64,000 nt of DNA, from positions 5,604-69,603 of the forward strand of contig NZ_JRND01000024.1 in NCBI RefSeq assembly GCF_000758945.1, in the 5' to 3' direction. Positions 42,759-51,448 of this stretch are shown one piece after another. The translations under genes and the position numbers were made by a program. The first letter of the stretch is position 1. Each line of letters starts with the position of its first letter. The notes below the pieces were generated by a model that saw nothing but the letters and a program-made list of their open reading frames with translations, searched no databases and had not been told where the DNA came from. Source of the DNA: Lancefieldella parvula_C (lineage in GTDB: Bacteria > Actinomycetota > Coriobacteriia > Coriobacteriales > Atopobiaceae).

Positions 42759-44270
42759 ATGGATATTGTTCTTGGTATTTGGAAATGGTTTGCGAGCAAC
42801 TTCTTGACTCAGCCAGCCTATTTCATCGGTTTGATTGTTGCTATCGGCTACATTCTTCTTAAGAAGAAGTGGTACGACGTACTCGCTGGCTTCCTTAAGG
42901 CAGTCATTGGTTATCAGATCCTCCTGGTTGGTTCCGGCGGCCTGGTAACTGCATTCCGTCCAGTTCTTGTTGGACTTCAGGCTCGCTTCAACCTTTCTGC
43001 AATGGTCATTGACCCATACTTTGGCCAGAACGCAGTACAGGCAGGCATGGAGGCAGCTGACGCTCCTGCATTTATCGCAGGTCGTTCCTTCTCCTCCGTT
43101 ATGCTTCTTCTGCTCTTCGCTTTCATTCTGAACATTGTTCTGGTTGCTTTTAAGAAGCAGACTAAGCTTCGCGCAATCTTTACTACTGGTCACGTCCAGG
43201 TTCAGCAGGCAGCAACTGCATTTTGGCTTATCCTCTTCTGCTTCCCACAGCTTAACGACGTTACCATCCTTGCAGTTATGACCGTTCTCCTTGGCCTTTA
43301 CTGGGCAGTTGGTTCCAACCTTTGTATTGGACCTACCCAGGACCTTACTGATGGCGCTGGCCTTACCATTGCTCACCAGCAGATGTTTGGTGTTTACTGC
43401 GCATCCAAGGCTTCCGAGTGGCTCGCCAAGCACTCCAAGAAGGAGTCTAAGCGCATTGAGGACATCGAGCTTCCAGGCTTCCTTAAGATCTTCAACGAGA
43501 ACCTCGTTGCAACTGCAATTCTCATGACAGCATTCTTTGGTGTCATCCTTGCTGTTCTTGGTCAGGAGTTCCTGCTTGAGAACAAGTTCATGAAGCCAGG
43601 TCAGGATTTCTTCTTCTACATCATGACCACTTCCTTCCAGTTTGCTGTTTACCTCTCCATCCTGCAGCTTGGTGTTCGTACCTTCGTTACCGAGCTCACC
43701 AACTCCTTCCAGGGTATTTCCAACAAGCTCCTCAAAGGTTCCGTCCCAGGCGTTGACTGTGCAGTTACCTACGGCTTTGGTTCTCCAAACGCAGTTACCC
43801 TCGGCTTCCTCATGGGTGCTGCTGGCCAGTTCCTGGCAATCGCAACTCTGCTGCTTTTGAAGTCCCCAGTTATTGTTATCGCAGGCTTTGTTCCACTGTT
43901 CTTCGATAACGCTACTATCGGCGTTTACGCAAACAACAAGGGCGGCCTCCGCGCAGTTCTTATCATGCCTTTCATCTCTGGTCTTCTCCAGGTCTTCGGT
44001 TCAGCTCTTATCGCTGGCTGGGTTGGCATGGCTGCATACGGTGGATACCTTGGCATGTGGGACTGGGCAGTTGTCTGGCCAATCATGACCGGCATCATGA
44101 AGTTCCTGTCCTACGCAGGTCTCGCAATTGTTGTCATCGCTCTTATTGCAATCCCACAGCTCCAGTACCGCGCCAACAAGGACACGTACTTCATGGAGGT
44201 TGAGGATTACCAGAAGTGCAAGGAAATCCGCGCACAGAAGGCCGCCGCAGCTAGTGCGGAAAGCAAGTAG
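42759..44270 (+). CDS. ulaA: PTS ascorbate transporter IIC subunit
   Basis: 503 residues with about eleven membrane segments. UlaA/SgaT motifs: KAVIGYQILLVGSGGL, FTTGHVQVQQAATAFW, TDGAGLTIAHQQMFG, FVPLFFDNATIGVYANNKGG. It carries L-ascorbate across the membrane and presents it for phosphorylation to L-ascorbate-6-phosphate. GAAAGGGG precedes ATG 42759 by five bases. Confidence 0.94.
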   Translation: MDIVLGIWKWFASNFLTQPAYFIGLIVAIGYILLKKKWYDVLAGFLKAVIGYQILLVGSGGLVTAFRPVLVGLQARFNLSAMVIDPYFGQNAVQAGMEAADAPAFIAGRSFSSVMLLLLFAFILNIVLVAFKKQTKLRAIFTTGHVQVQQAATAFWLILFCFPQLNDVTILAVMTVLLGLYWAVGSNLCIGPTQDLTDGAGLTIAHQQMFGVYCASKASEWLAKHSKKESKRIEDIELPGFLKIFNENLVATAILMTAFFGVILAVLGQEFLLENKFMKPGQDFFFYIMTTSFQFAVYLSILQLGVRTFVTELTNSFQGISNKLLKGSVPGVDCAVTYGFGSPNAVTLGFLMGAAGQFLAIATLLLLKSPVIVIAGFVPLFFDNATIGVYANNKGGLRAVLIMPFISGLLQVFGSALIAGWVGMAAYGGYLGMWDWAVVWPIMTGIMKFLSYAGLAIVVIALIAIPQLQYRANKDTYFMEVEDYQKCKEIRAQKAAAASAESK

Positions 44271-44284
44271 CCCTCTTTCTTCCT

Positions 44285-44314
44285 ACCCTGAGCAGACCCC
44301 CATCTGCTCAGGGT
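44285..44314 (+). terminator. Strong hairpin between ulaA and ulaB
   Basis: ACCCTGAGCAGA / TCTGCTCAGGGT, a perfect 12-bp stem with a 6-base loop. The following T content is low, so partial termination or mRNA processing is more likely than full stop. Confidence 0.6.
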
Positions 44315-44435
44315 TATTAGTAATACTCGGCACATTGTTTGATGCGGTATTTGCTTTAAATGCGAGCATCATAGCGCCCAAATGGGTACAAACACAATGT
44401 GTCCGTAATCAGTTTGTTTGATCGAAGGAGTCAAC

Positions 44436-44744
44436 ATGAACGCAAAGATTTTGGTCGCATGTGCAAACGGTGCAGGTACCTCTCTGATGATGAAGATGAC
44501 CGCTGAGCGCGTCACTCAGAAGCTCAACATGGGCGTCGATAAGATTCACCACTGTGCACTTTCCGAGGGCGTAAGCTCTGCTCGTCAGTATGACATTGTT
44601 TTTGCACCACTTAACTTCCTGAATATGTACGAGGATGCTGCTAAGGCTGGCGTTACCGTCATTGGTCTGCGTAACGTTCTTTCTGACGCAGAGATGGAAG
44701 AGAAGCTCAAGGAAACCGGCGCTGCAGAGAAGTATTCCGCATAG
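44436..44744 (+). CDS. ulaB: PTS ascorbate IIB subunit
   Basis: 102 residues. The phospho-cysteine loop VACANGAGTSLMMKM is typical of the lactose/ascorbate EIIB class. It takes phosphate from UlaC and gives it to ascorbate in UlaA. AAGGAG lies five bases before ATG. 165 bases after ulaA, beyond a hairpin. Confidence 0.94.
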   Translation: MNAKILVACANGAGTSLMMKMTAERVTQKLNMGVDKIHHCALSEGVSSARQYDIVFAPLNFLNMYEDAAKAGVTVIGLRNVLSDAEMEEKLKETGAAEKYSA

Positions 44745-44773
44745 TTTAGGTTTCTAAAGAATCGAGCACTTTA

Positions 44774-45829
44774 ATGACTTTTGAAAAGAAAATTCTTGCC
44801 GAGATGCCTAAGTGCTATGCGCTTGGCATGTTTGAGGGAGAAGACGCATCAAGCTTTTTAGCTGCTGTCGAGAAGGACGGTCCAATCCGTCGTTTTACGC
44901 TTGATGGTGAGCCTCTGGAGACTGTTGCTCCAGGCCCTGGCGGCGTCATGACCATTACTCAGGTCCCTGGCAGGAAAGATCAGTTCCTCGCAACTCGCAA
45001 GTTCTTCTCGCCAAACTTTGGTGGAGACGACGCGGCAATTGCATCCTATACCAAGCAAGCAGACGGTTCTTGGTCTGAGCAGATTCTCTGCGACCTCCCG
45101 TATGTTCACCGTTTTGGCATTTTGAAGGCTGCTGACGGTCAGCTTTGGGTTCTTGCTTGCTCTATCAAGGGTGGAGCTGAGACAGGCGTCAAGGATGATT
45201 GGCGCACTCCAGGTGCTGTTTGGGCTGCTCCTCTGAGCGATAACCTTGAGCAGTACACAGCAGACAACCAGCTTAAGTTGACTTGTGTTGCTAATTATCA
45301 GGTTCAGAATCACGGTTTCTGGACTGCACCTGATAAATCGTATGCTTTGATCTCAACCGCCGCAGGCGTGTTTAGATATGTGCCACCAACCACCCCTCAA
45401 GGTCATTGGGATGTCACCTGCCTTCTGGTCCAGCCAACAAGCGACATTGTTGCAACGGATTTTGACGGCGACGGCAAGCTGGAGATTCTTACCTTCTCCA
45501 AGTTCCATGGTGACACGCTGGCAATTTGGCATGAGGGCCAGACTCGCGATCGCTACGAGCAGGTTTGGTGCGACCCACAGAAGCGCAGCTTCCTTCACGC
45601 GCTTTGGGCAGCAGACCTTAATGGCGAGAAGTGCGCAGTCATTGGCAACCGTAAAGATGGTCGCGACTTGTTGCTTGTTAGATACGTTGACGGTGAGTAC
45701 ACCGTAGACGTTATCGACCACGACCTCGGACCAGCAAACTGCATGGTGTATAGGCATGACGGCAGCGATTACATTGTTGCTGCATATCGTGAGACAGACC
45801 AGCTGGCTCTCTACAAAGTAGTGGAGTAG
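44774..45829 (+). CDS. Cytosolic FG-GAP/VCBS-like beta-propeller protein in the ula operon
   Basis: 351 residues, no signal peptide. The sequence reads as repeated beta blades with an FG-GAP/VCBS calcium motif (VATDFDGDGKLEILTFSKF) and others less regular (ALWAADLNGEKCAVIGNRKDGRD). No enzyme family is recognised. Propellers of this type are usually extracellular adhesins or lactonase-like enzymes, so a cytosolic copy inside a sugar operon is odd. It occupies a place in the pathway operon where the decarboxylase gene ulaD is missing; a catalytic or scaffold role is only inference. The ribosome site is weak (GAATCGAG). Confidence 0.75.
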   Translation: MTFEKKILAEMPKCYALGMFEGEDASSFLAAVEKDGPIRRFTLDGEPLETVAPGPGGVMTITQVPGRKDQFLATRKFFSPNFGGDDAAIASYTKQADGSWSEQILCDLPYVHRFGILKAADGQLWVLACSIKGGAETGVKDDWRTPGAVWAAPLSDNLEQYTADNQLKLTCVANYQVQNHGFWTAPDKSYALISTAAGVFRYVPPTTPQGHWDVTCLLVQPTSDIVATDFDGDGKLEILTFSKFHGDTLAIWHEGQTRDRYEQVWCDPQKRSFLHALWAADLNGEKCAVIGNRKDGRDLLLVRYVDGEYTVDVIDHDLGPANCMVYRHDGSDYIVAAYRETDQLALYKVVE

Positions 45830-45953
45830 GGCTGCGTTTTGTAGCGAGCGCTCAGGATGAGCTTCTGAGCATGCAGGCAAAGTCCTGAGCGCCGCTCAAG
45901 TTACCTGCGTATACATCAAAGTACTAGTCCTATGTTTTAGAAAGGAGCGCGTA

Positions 45954-47072
45954 ATGGCAGGTTTGAAAGACGTCACACGCGACAGTTGGATTATGAGCAC
46001 CTTCCCTGAGTGGGGAACTTGGCTCAACGAAGAGATTGACAATGCCGTAGTAGAGCCAGGCCAGGTTGAGATGTGGTGGCTCGGCTGCGTTGGTATTTGG
46101 TTTAAGACTCCTGGTGGAGCAAACGTTGCTGTCGACTTCTGGGCAGGCAATGGTAAGCGCACCCACGGTGACGGCCTCATGAAGCCTGGTCACCAGATGG
46201 CAAACATGGCTGGCGTTCGTAAGATGCAGCCAAACCTGCGCAACGTCCCCTTTGTTATTGATCCATTTGCTATCAAGAACCTTGACGCAGTTGTAGTAAC
46301 TCACATTCACCAGGACCACATGTCCAAGGAGCTTGCAGCTCACGTTGTTAACAACAACATGACTACTACTGACGAGAATGGCAATGAGATCCCAGTTCCC
46401 TTTATTGGTCCTAAGGATGCAGTTGACATTTGGGTTGGCTGGGGCGTTCCACGTGAGCAGTGCATTGTTGTTAAGCCTGGCGACCGTGTTAAGGTTAAGG
46501 ACATGGAGATCGTTGCATACGATTCCTTTGACCGCACCATTATCGTTACCACTACTGATACTTCTGAGAACCGCCCAGACCTCTGGGGTAAGTGCCCAAT
46601 GGACATGGACGAGAAGGCAGTTAACTACCTCTTTGTCACCCCTGGTGGAAACATCTATCACTCCGGCGACTCTCACTACTCCATTTACTTTGCTAAGCAC
46701 GGTAAAGACATCGCTCAGGAGTTTGGCGGCGTAGACGTCTGCTTTGGTGCTTTTGGCTGCAACCCAATTGGTATCCAGGACAAGATGGAAGCAACCGATA
46801 TGCTTCGCATGGCTGAGGCTCTTCAGTCCAAGGTTGTTATCCCAATTCACCACGATGTTTGGACTAACTTCCAGGCAGACGTCCAGGAGATTAAGGTTCT
46901 TTGGGACATGCGTAAGGATCGCCTTGACTACAAGTTCCACCCATTCTTCTGGGAGGTCGGCGGCCACTACACGTATCCACAGGATAAGGATCGCTTTGCT
47001 TACCATCACGACCGTGGCTTCCATGATTGCTTCGATCACGAGCCAAACGTTCCATTCCGTAGCGTTCTCTAA
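45954..47072 (+). CDS. ulaG: L-ascorbate-6-phosphate lactonase
   Basis: 372 residues. A metallo-beta-lactamase fold with THIHQDHMSKELAAHV as the metal site, DFWAGNGKRTHGDG near the N-terminus, and IYHSGDSHYS and IPIHHDVWTNF later. It opens the lactone of L-ascorbate-6-phosphate to 3-keto-L-gulonate-6-phosphate using Mn. AAAGGAG lies eight bases before ATG. Confidence 0.95.
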   Translation: MAGLKDVTRDSWIMSTFPEWGTWLNEEIDNAVVEPGQVEMWWLGCVGIWFKTPGGANVAVDFWAGNGKRTHGDGLMKPGHQMANMAGVRKMQPNLRNVPFVIDPFAIKNLDAVVVTHIHQDHMSKELAAHVVNNNMTTTDENGNEIPVPFIGPKDAVDIWVGWGVPREQCIVVKPGDRVKVKDMEIVAYDSFDRTIIVTTTDTSENRPDLWGKCPMDMDEKAVNYLFVTPGGNIYHSGDSHYSIYFAKHGKDIAQEFGGVDVCFGAFGCNPIGIQDKMEATDMLRMAEALQSKVVIPIHHDVWTNFQADVQEIKVLWDMRKDRLDYKFHPFFWEVGGHYTYPQDKDRFAYHHDRGFHDCFDHEPNVPFRSVL

Positions 47073-47084
47073 GGAGCAGTCTCT

Positions 47085-47786
47085 ATGATGCTTAAAGAGC
47101 TTCGCGATGAAGTGTATGAAGCAAACATGGACCTGCCAAAGCATGGCCTGGTAGTATTTACCTGGGGAAATGCTTCTGGGCTTGACCGTGAGCGTGGCCT
47201 GTTTGTTATCAAGCCATCGGGCGTTTCCTATGAGGAGCTCAGCCCAGAGAATCTGGTCATCTGCGACCTAGACGGTAACGTTGTTGAAGGTGAGATGAAC
47301 CCATCTTCCGATACTCCAACTCATGCATGCTTGTATCGTGCATGGGGCGATAAGATCGGCGGAATTGTTCACACTCACTCAACCCACGCTGTTTCTTGGG
47401 CACAGGCAGGACGCTCTATTCCTTGCTATGGCACCACACATGCAGATTATTTCTACGGAGATATTCCTTGCGTGCGCAGCCTTACTAAGGACGAGGTAGA
47501 AAGTGCCTATGAGCTTGAGACCGGAAACGTTATTGTTGAGGGCTTTGCTAACTTGGACCCCATTGCGGTTCCTGGAACGCTCCTTCACAACCACGGTCCT
47601 TTCTCTTGGGGTAAAGACGCAATGGCTGCTGTGTATCACGCTGTAGTCATTGAGGAGGTTGCTAAGATGGCAACACTCACCGAGCTCAATAACCCTAAGG
47701 TTCAGGAAGCACCACAGTACCTTCAGGACAAGCACTACATGCGCAAGCACGGTCCAAATGCCTACTACGGACAGGGTAATCACTAA
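47085..47786 (+). CDS. ulaF: L-ribulose-5-phosphate 4-epimerase
   Basis: 233 residues. Class II aldolase-like epimerase: FTWGNASGLD, IKPSGVSYEEL, SSDTPTHACLYRAW and the zinc histidines in GIVHTHSTHAVSWAQ, with LLHNHGPFSWG. It converts L-ribulose-5-phosphate to D-xylulose-5-phosphate, the last step of the ascorbate branch. Twelve bases after ulaG; AAGGAG precedes the ATG by nine. Confidence 0.94.
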   Translation: MMLKELRDEVYEANMDLPKHGLVVFTWGNASGLDRERGLFVIKPSGVSYEELSPENLVICDLDGNVVEGEMNPSSDTPTHACLYRAWGDKIGGIVHTHSTHAVSWAQAGRSIPCYGTTHADYFYGDIPCVRSLTKDEVESAYELETGNVIVEGFANLDPIAVPGTLLHNHGPFSWGKDAMAAVYHAVVIEEVAKMATLTELNNPKVQEAPQYLQDKHYMRKHGPNAYYGQGNH

Positions 47787-47817
47787 AGCCTGTTCAGTGA
47801 GTAGAATCTGTTTCAGT

Positions 47818-47847
47818 CAGGCGGTCTTTTTAAGGCCGCCTGTTTTT
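47818..47847 (+). terminator. Terminator-like hairpin between ulaF and ulaE
   Basis: CAGGCGGTCTT / AAGGCCGCCTG with a 3-base loop and five T residues, ending 14 bases before the ulaE start. Confidence 0.8.
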
Positions 47848-47860
47848 AAAAGGAGAAGAT

Positions 47861-48709
47861 ATGTCCAAGTATCAGCTAGGACTTTACGAGAAGGCCACTC
47901 CAACTGATCTTTCTTGGGAAGAGCGCCTCATCGTAGCAGGAGAGTCTGGCTTTGATTATGTTGAGATCTCCGTTGATGAGTCTGACGCTCGTCTTTCTCG
48001 CCTTGAGTGGACTGGTGAGGAGCGTGTAGCAGTTCGTCAGGCAATGGTAAACTCTGGCGTTCGCCTGGGCTCTATGTGCCTTTCTGGTCACCGTAAGTAT
48101 CCTTTTGGTTCTCGCGATCAGGCTACTCGTGAGCGTGGCCTTGAGATTATGCAGAAGGCGCTTGACCTTGCAGGCGACCTGGGACTTCATACCATCCAGC
48201 TTGCTGGCTATGACGTGTACTACGAGGACGGCGCAGAGGATACGCGTAAGTACTTTGAGGAGAATTTGGCAAAGGCTGTAGAAATGGCTGCTCAGGCGGG
48301 CATTGTTATGGGTTTTGAGACCATGGAGACTCCTTTTATGGATACGGTCGAGAAGGCCATGCACTACGTAAAACTTATCAACAGCCCTTACCTTGGTGTG
48401 TATCCCGACGCTGGTAACCTCACCAATGCATCGTTTATTTACGGCAACACCGTTGCTGACGATATTGCTTTTGGTGCAGGTCATATCTTTGCAGCTCATC
48501 TCAAGGAGACTGTTGCTGGTGCGTATCGCGAGATTCCATTCTCTACCGGCACCACTGACTACGAGGGAGCTCTGTCGCAGCTTGTTCCTCAGGGCGTCAG
48601 GCGCTTTGTTGCAGAGATGTGGTACACCGGCAACGAGAACTGGAAAGAAGATCTTGTCTTTGCTTCCACTTACGTTCGCAGCAAAATTGATAAGGCGTTT
48701 GAGGGGTAA
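47861..48709 (+). CDS. ulaE: L-xylulose-5-phosphate 3-epimerase
   Basis: 282 residues. A TIM-barrel epimerase of the xylose isomerase-like class: GFDYVEISVDES, LGSMCLSGHRKYPFG, HTIQLAGYDVYYE, GFETMETPFMDT, and the late Glu in FVAEMWYTGNE. It converts L-xylulose-5-phosphate to L-ribulose-5-phosphate. AAAGGAG lies six bases before ATG, directly after the hairpin at 47818. Confidence 0.94.
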   Translation: MSKYQLGLYEKATPTDLSWEERLIVAGESGFDYVEISVDESDARLSRLEWTGEERVAVRQAMVNSGVRLGSMCLSGHRKYPFGSRDQATRERGLEIMQKALDLAGDLGLHTIQLAGYDVYYEDGAEDTRKYFEENLAKAVEMAAQAGIVMGFETMETPFMDTVEKAMHYVKLINSPYLGVYPDAGNLTNASFIYGNTVADDIAFGAGHIFAAHLKETVAGAYREIPFSTGTTDYEGALSQLVPQGVRRFVAEMWYTGNENWKEDLVFASTYVRSKIDKAFEG

Positions 48710-48842
48710 ACGGCCTTTTTGCACTTGTTTTGGGTTTCTCGCCACAGACGGTACATAAGAATCTGTACAATGTGGATGAGCTCTTTCTTAGTACGACGTA
48801 CGTTTCCAAACTCGTTTAGGTTTGTACAGGAAAGGATTACAC

Positions 48843-49523
48843 ATGAAGTTCTTTATTGACACGGCAGATATCGATGAGATTTCTGAGGCTCTTAGCTGGG
48901 GCTGTTTAGCAGGTGTTACTACCAACCCATCGCTGTATGCAAAGATTGGTGGGAAGCTAGCAGACTTTGAGTCTCATATGGTTAAGATTGCTCAGCTTTG
49001 CGAGGGACTCCCTGTATCTGCTGAGTCAACAGCAACAACAACTGAGGGCATGATTGAAGAGGGCCGTCACCTGGCTTCTCTTGCTCCAAACATTGTTGTT
49101 AAGCTTCCTATCTGCGCAGAGAGCCTTGCTGCTACTCATCAGCTTGCTTCTGAGGGAATTCGCGTCAACATGACGCTGATTTTCTCGGCACCTCAGGCTC
49201 TTCTTGCGGCAAATGCTGGTGCTCGTTACATTTCTCCATTTGTTGGTCGCTTTGATGATATCGGCGAGGACGGCATTGAGCAGCTGGGAACGGTAGTTTC
49301 TTGCATTGAGAACTATGCATGGGATAAAAACGTTGATCACACCGTAGAGATTATTACGGCTTCTGTCCGTACGCCTAACCATGTGACTCAGGCAGCTCTG
49401 CTTGGTGCTGACATTGCAACCGTTCCATTTGGAGCTTTGAAGAAGTGTCTGAAGCACCCTCTGACCGACGCCGGTCTTAAGTCTTTTGAGGCAGACTGGG
49501 AAAAGGTTAAGGTTCAGCAATAA
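48843..49523 (+). CDS. Transaldolase, fructose-6-phosphate aldolase type
   Basis: 226 residues, the short TalC/MipB/FSA class. MKFFIDTADIDEI, GVTTNPSL and the Schiff-base lysine of NIVVKLPI are visible, with ISPFVGRFDDIG and TVPFGALKKCLKHPLTD. It either transfers dihydroxyacetone in the pentose phosphate pathway or cleaves fructose-6-phosphate; next to a split transketolase, transaldolase action is more likely. AAAGGA precedes ATG 48843 by seven bases; a TTG at 48822 is less likely. Confidence 0.9.
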   Translation: MKFFIDTADIDEISEALSWGCLAGVTTNPSLYAKIGGKLADFESHMVKIAQLCEGLPVSAESTATTTEGMIEEGRHLASLAPNIVVKLPICAESLAATHQLASEGIRVNMTLIFSAPQALLAANAGARYISPFVGRFDDIGEDGIEQLGTVVSCIENYAWDKNVDHTVEIITASVRTPNHVTQAALLGADIATVPFGALKKCLKHPLTDAGLKSFEADWEKVKVQQ

Positions 49524-49535
49524 ATAGTGATTGTG

Positions 49536-49568
49536 GTACGCCCAGCTTAGGTTGGGCGTACTTGTTTT
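49536..49568 (+). terminator. Terminator-like hairpin before split transketolase
   Basis: GTACGCCCA / TGGGCGTAC stem, 8-base loop, TTGTTTT tail, ending about 12 bases before the tkt start. Confidence 0.75.
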
Positions 49569-49580
49569 GAGAGGATGAGA

Positions 49581-50510
49581 ATGGGAACATCTGCATTACC
49601 CGAGCGCAACCTCACCGATGATGAGCTCAAGCTTGCAGCTAATACGCTGAGGCGCGATGTCATTGACATGCTCGAGAAAAGCAAGTCAGGTCATCCCGGT
49701 GGCTCACTGAGTGCGGCAGATATTGTGGCTACACTGTTCTTCTCGGGAGTTATGAAGTACAACCACAACAACCCAGAGGATCACACCGAGGATAGGTTCT
49801 TTTTGTCTAAGGGTCACGTGGCTCCTGTGCTGTATGCTGCGTACCACCTACTTGATTGGCTCCATGACGAGGATATGGTTACCCTCCGCCAGCTTGGCAG
49901 CCGTCTGCAGGGTCATCCAGACTGCCACGCATGCCCTGGTATTGAGGTTTGCTCTGGCTCTCTTGGTCAGGGTCTCTCGGTAGCGGCAGGATGCGCTCTG
50001 GGACTTTCTATGGACGCTCTGGCAAGCGGAGAGCGCGCTAAGAAGGTATTTGTCCTTCTGGGCGACGGCGAGCTGCAGGAGGGCTCTAACTGGGAGGCAT
50101 GCATGTTTGCTGCTCACCAGAAGCTGGATAACCTTATTGCTATTGTGGACCTCAACAACCTGCAGATTGACGGCCACGTCACCGATGTGTGCTCTCTTGG
50201 CGATATTGACGAGAAGTTCCGTTCTTTTGGCTGGAACGTACTGCGCGTTAACGGTCATGAGGTTACTGAGGTGCGCCAGGCCCTTCTCGCTGCACGAGAT
50301 GGTCGCGAGGCAGGAAACACGGCTCCTACCGTGGTCATTTGCCAGACCGTCAAGGGCAAGGGTGTCTCGTTTATGGAGGACAAGGCTTCCTGGCACGGAA
50401 ACGCTCCTTCTGCCGAGCAGGCTGACCTTGCGCGAGAAGAACTTGATGCAGCTAGAGAGCTTCTTTTGATTGATCTTCAAGGTGATGGTAAGGAGGTTGC
50501 CAATGTCTAG
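49581..50510 (+). CDS. tktN: Transketolase, N-terminal subunit
   Basis: 309 residues, the thiamine-diphosphate-binding half. KSGHPGGSLSAADIVATLF, SKGHVAPVLYA, GSLGQGLSVAAG and GDGELQEGSNWEAC followed by DLNNLQIDG (ThDP/Mg site). With the C-terminal subunit it forms a full transketolase, moving two-carbon units between pentose phosphates. ATG 49581 has GAGAGGA about six bases upstream; ATG 49575 is too close to it. The last eight bases overlap tktC. Confidence 0.94.
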   Translation: MGTSALPERNLTDDELKLAANTLRRDVIDMLEKSKSGHPGGSLSAADIVATLFFSGVMKYNHNNPEDHTEDRFFLSKGHVAPVLYAAYHLLDWLHDEDMVTLRQLGSRLQGHPDCHACPGIEVCSGSLGQGLSVAAGCALGLSMDALASGERAKKVFVLLGDGELQEGSNWEACMFAAHQKLDNLIAIVDLNNLQIDGHVTDVCSLGDIDEKFRSFGWNVLRVNGHEVTEVRQALLAARDGREAGNTAPTVVICQTVKGKGVSFMEDKASWHGNAPSAEQADLAREELDAARELLLIDLQGDGKEVANV

Positions 50511-51429
50511 AGCAACTCGTGAGGCATATGGTCAGACTCTTGTTGAGCTGGTAAACGAGGGCCACGACATCGTTGCTGTTGACGCAGACCTTGCCGGCTC
50601 CACCAAGCTTGCCGACCTCCAGAAGGCCTTCCCGCAGCGTATGGTTGACGTGGGCATTGCTGAGCAGAACATGGTTGGCGTTGCATCAGGACTTTCGCTT
50701 ACTGGACGCACCGTGTTTACCGGCTCGTTTGCTGTGTTTGCAACCGGCCGCGCTTACGACCAGATTAGAAACACCGTCTGCGATTCCGGCCTTAACGTGA
50801 AGATTTGCCCAACGCACGCAGGCATTACGGTAGGAGAGGACGGCGCTACCCACCAGTCCCTTGAGGACATTGGTATGATGCGCGCCCTGCCTCAGATGCG
50901 CGTGCTTGTTCCTGCAGATTACAACGCTACCAAGGCAGCGCTCAGACTTGCTGCCGAGGCAGATGGCCCCTTCTACGTGCGCATGGGTCGCCACAAGGTT
51001 GCCGACATCTACGACGAGTCCTTCAAGGGTGGTCTGCCTTTTGCAAACGTCCTGCGTGAGGGCACAGACGTGACGATTGCTGCCTGCGGTGTTGAGGTTG
51101 CCCAGGCACTCGCAGCTGCAGACTTGCTTGCAGAGGAGAAGATTTCTGCCGAGGTCATTGACGTGTTCTCCATCAAGCCTTTGGACGAAGAAGTCATTTT
51201 GGCATCTGCCGAGAAGACCCGTCATGTGGTAACCGTTGAGGAGCACAACGTGGCAACGGGCCTTGGAGCTGCAGTTGCCGAGCTTCTGGCCGAGCAGCTG
51301 CCCACGCCCATGCGCTTTGCTGGTATGCGCACCTTTGGCACTTCTGCTCCTGGTGACGTGCTGCTTTCGCACTTTGGCTTGGACGCTGAGGGTATTGCCG
51401 CTCGCGTCAGGGAGTTTTTGCTCTCGTAG
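50503..51429 (+). CDS. tktC: Transketolase, C-terminal subunit
   Basis: 308 residues: pyrimidine-binding plus C-terminal transketolase domains. GIAEQNMVGVASGLSL carries the catalytic Glu; FAVFATGRAYDQIRN, THAGITVGEDGATHQ and VVTVEEHNVATGLG are conserved. AAGGAGG lies six bases before the ATG, inside the end of tktN, so the subunits are translationally coupled. Last gene of the ascorbate operon; D-xylulose-5-phosphate from UlaF is its donor substrate. Confidence 0.94.
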   Translation: MSRATREAYGQTLVELVNEGHDIVAVDADLAGSTKLADLQKAFPQRMVDVGIAEQNMVGVASGLSLTGRTVFTGSFAVFATGRAYDQIRNTVCDSGLNVKICPTHAGITVGEDGATHQSLEDIGMMRALPQMRVLVPADYNATKAALRLAAEADGPFYVRMGRHKVADIYDESFKGGLPFANVLREGTDVTIAACGVEVAQALAAADLLAEEKISAEVIDVFSIKPLDEEVILASAEKTRHVVTVEEHNVATGLGAAVAELLAEQLPTPMRFAGMRTFGTSAPGDVLLSHFGLDAEGIAARVREFLLS

Positions 51430-51448
51430 CCGCGCTCAGCTCGCTGCA

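Noticed and set aside
45930..47144. 404-codon reading frame opposite ulaG
   Set aside because: Fully antisense to a gene with all UlaG motifs, no ribosome site, and a Cys/Asn/Val-rich translation typical of a shadow frame.
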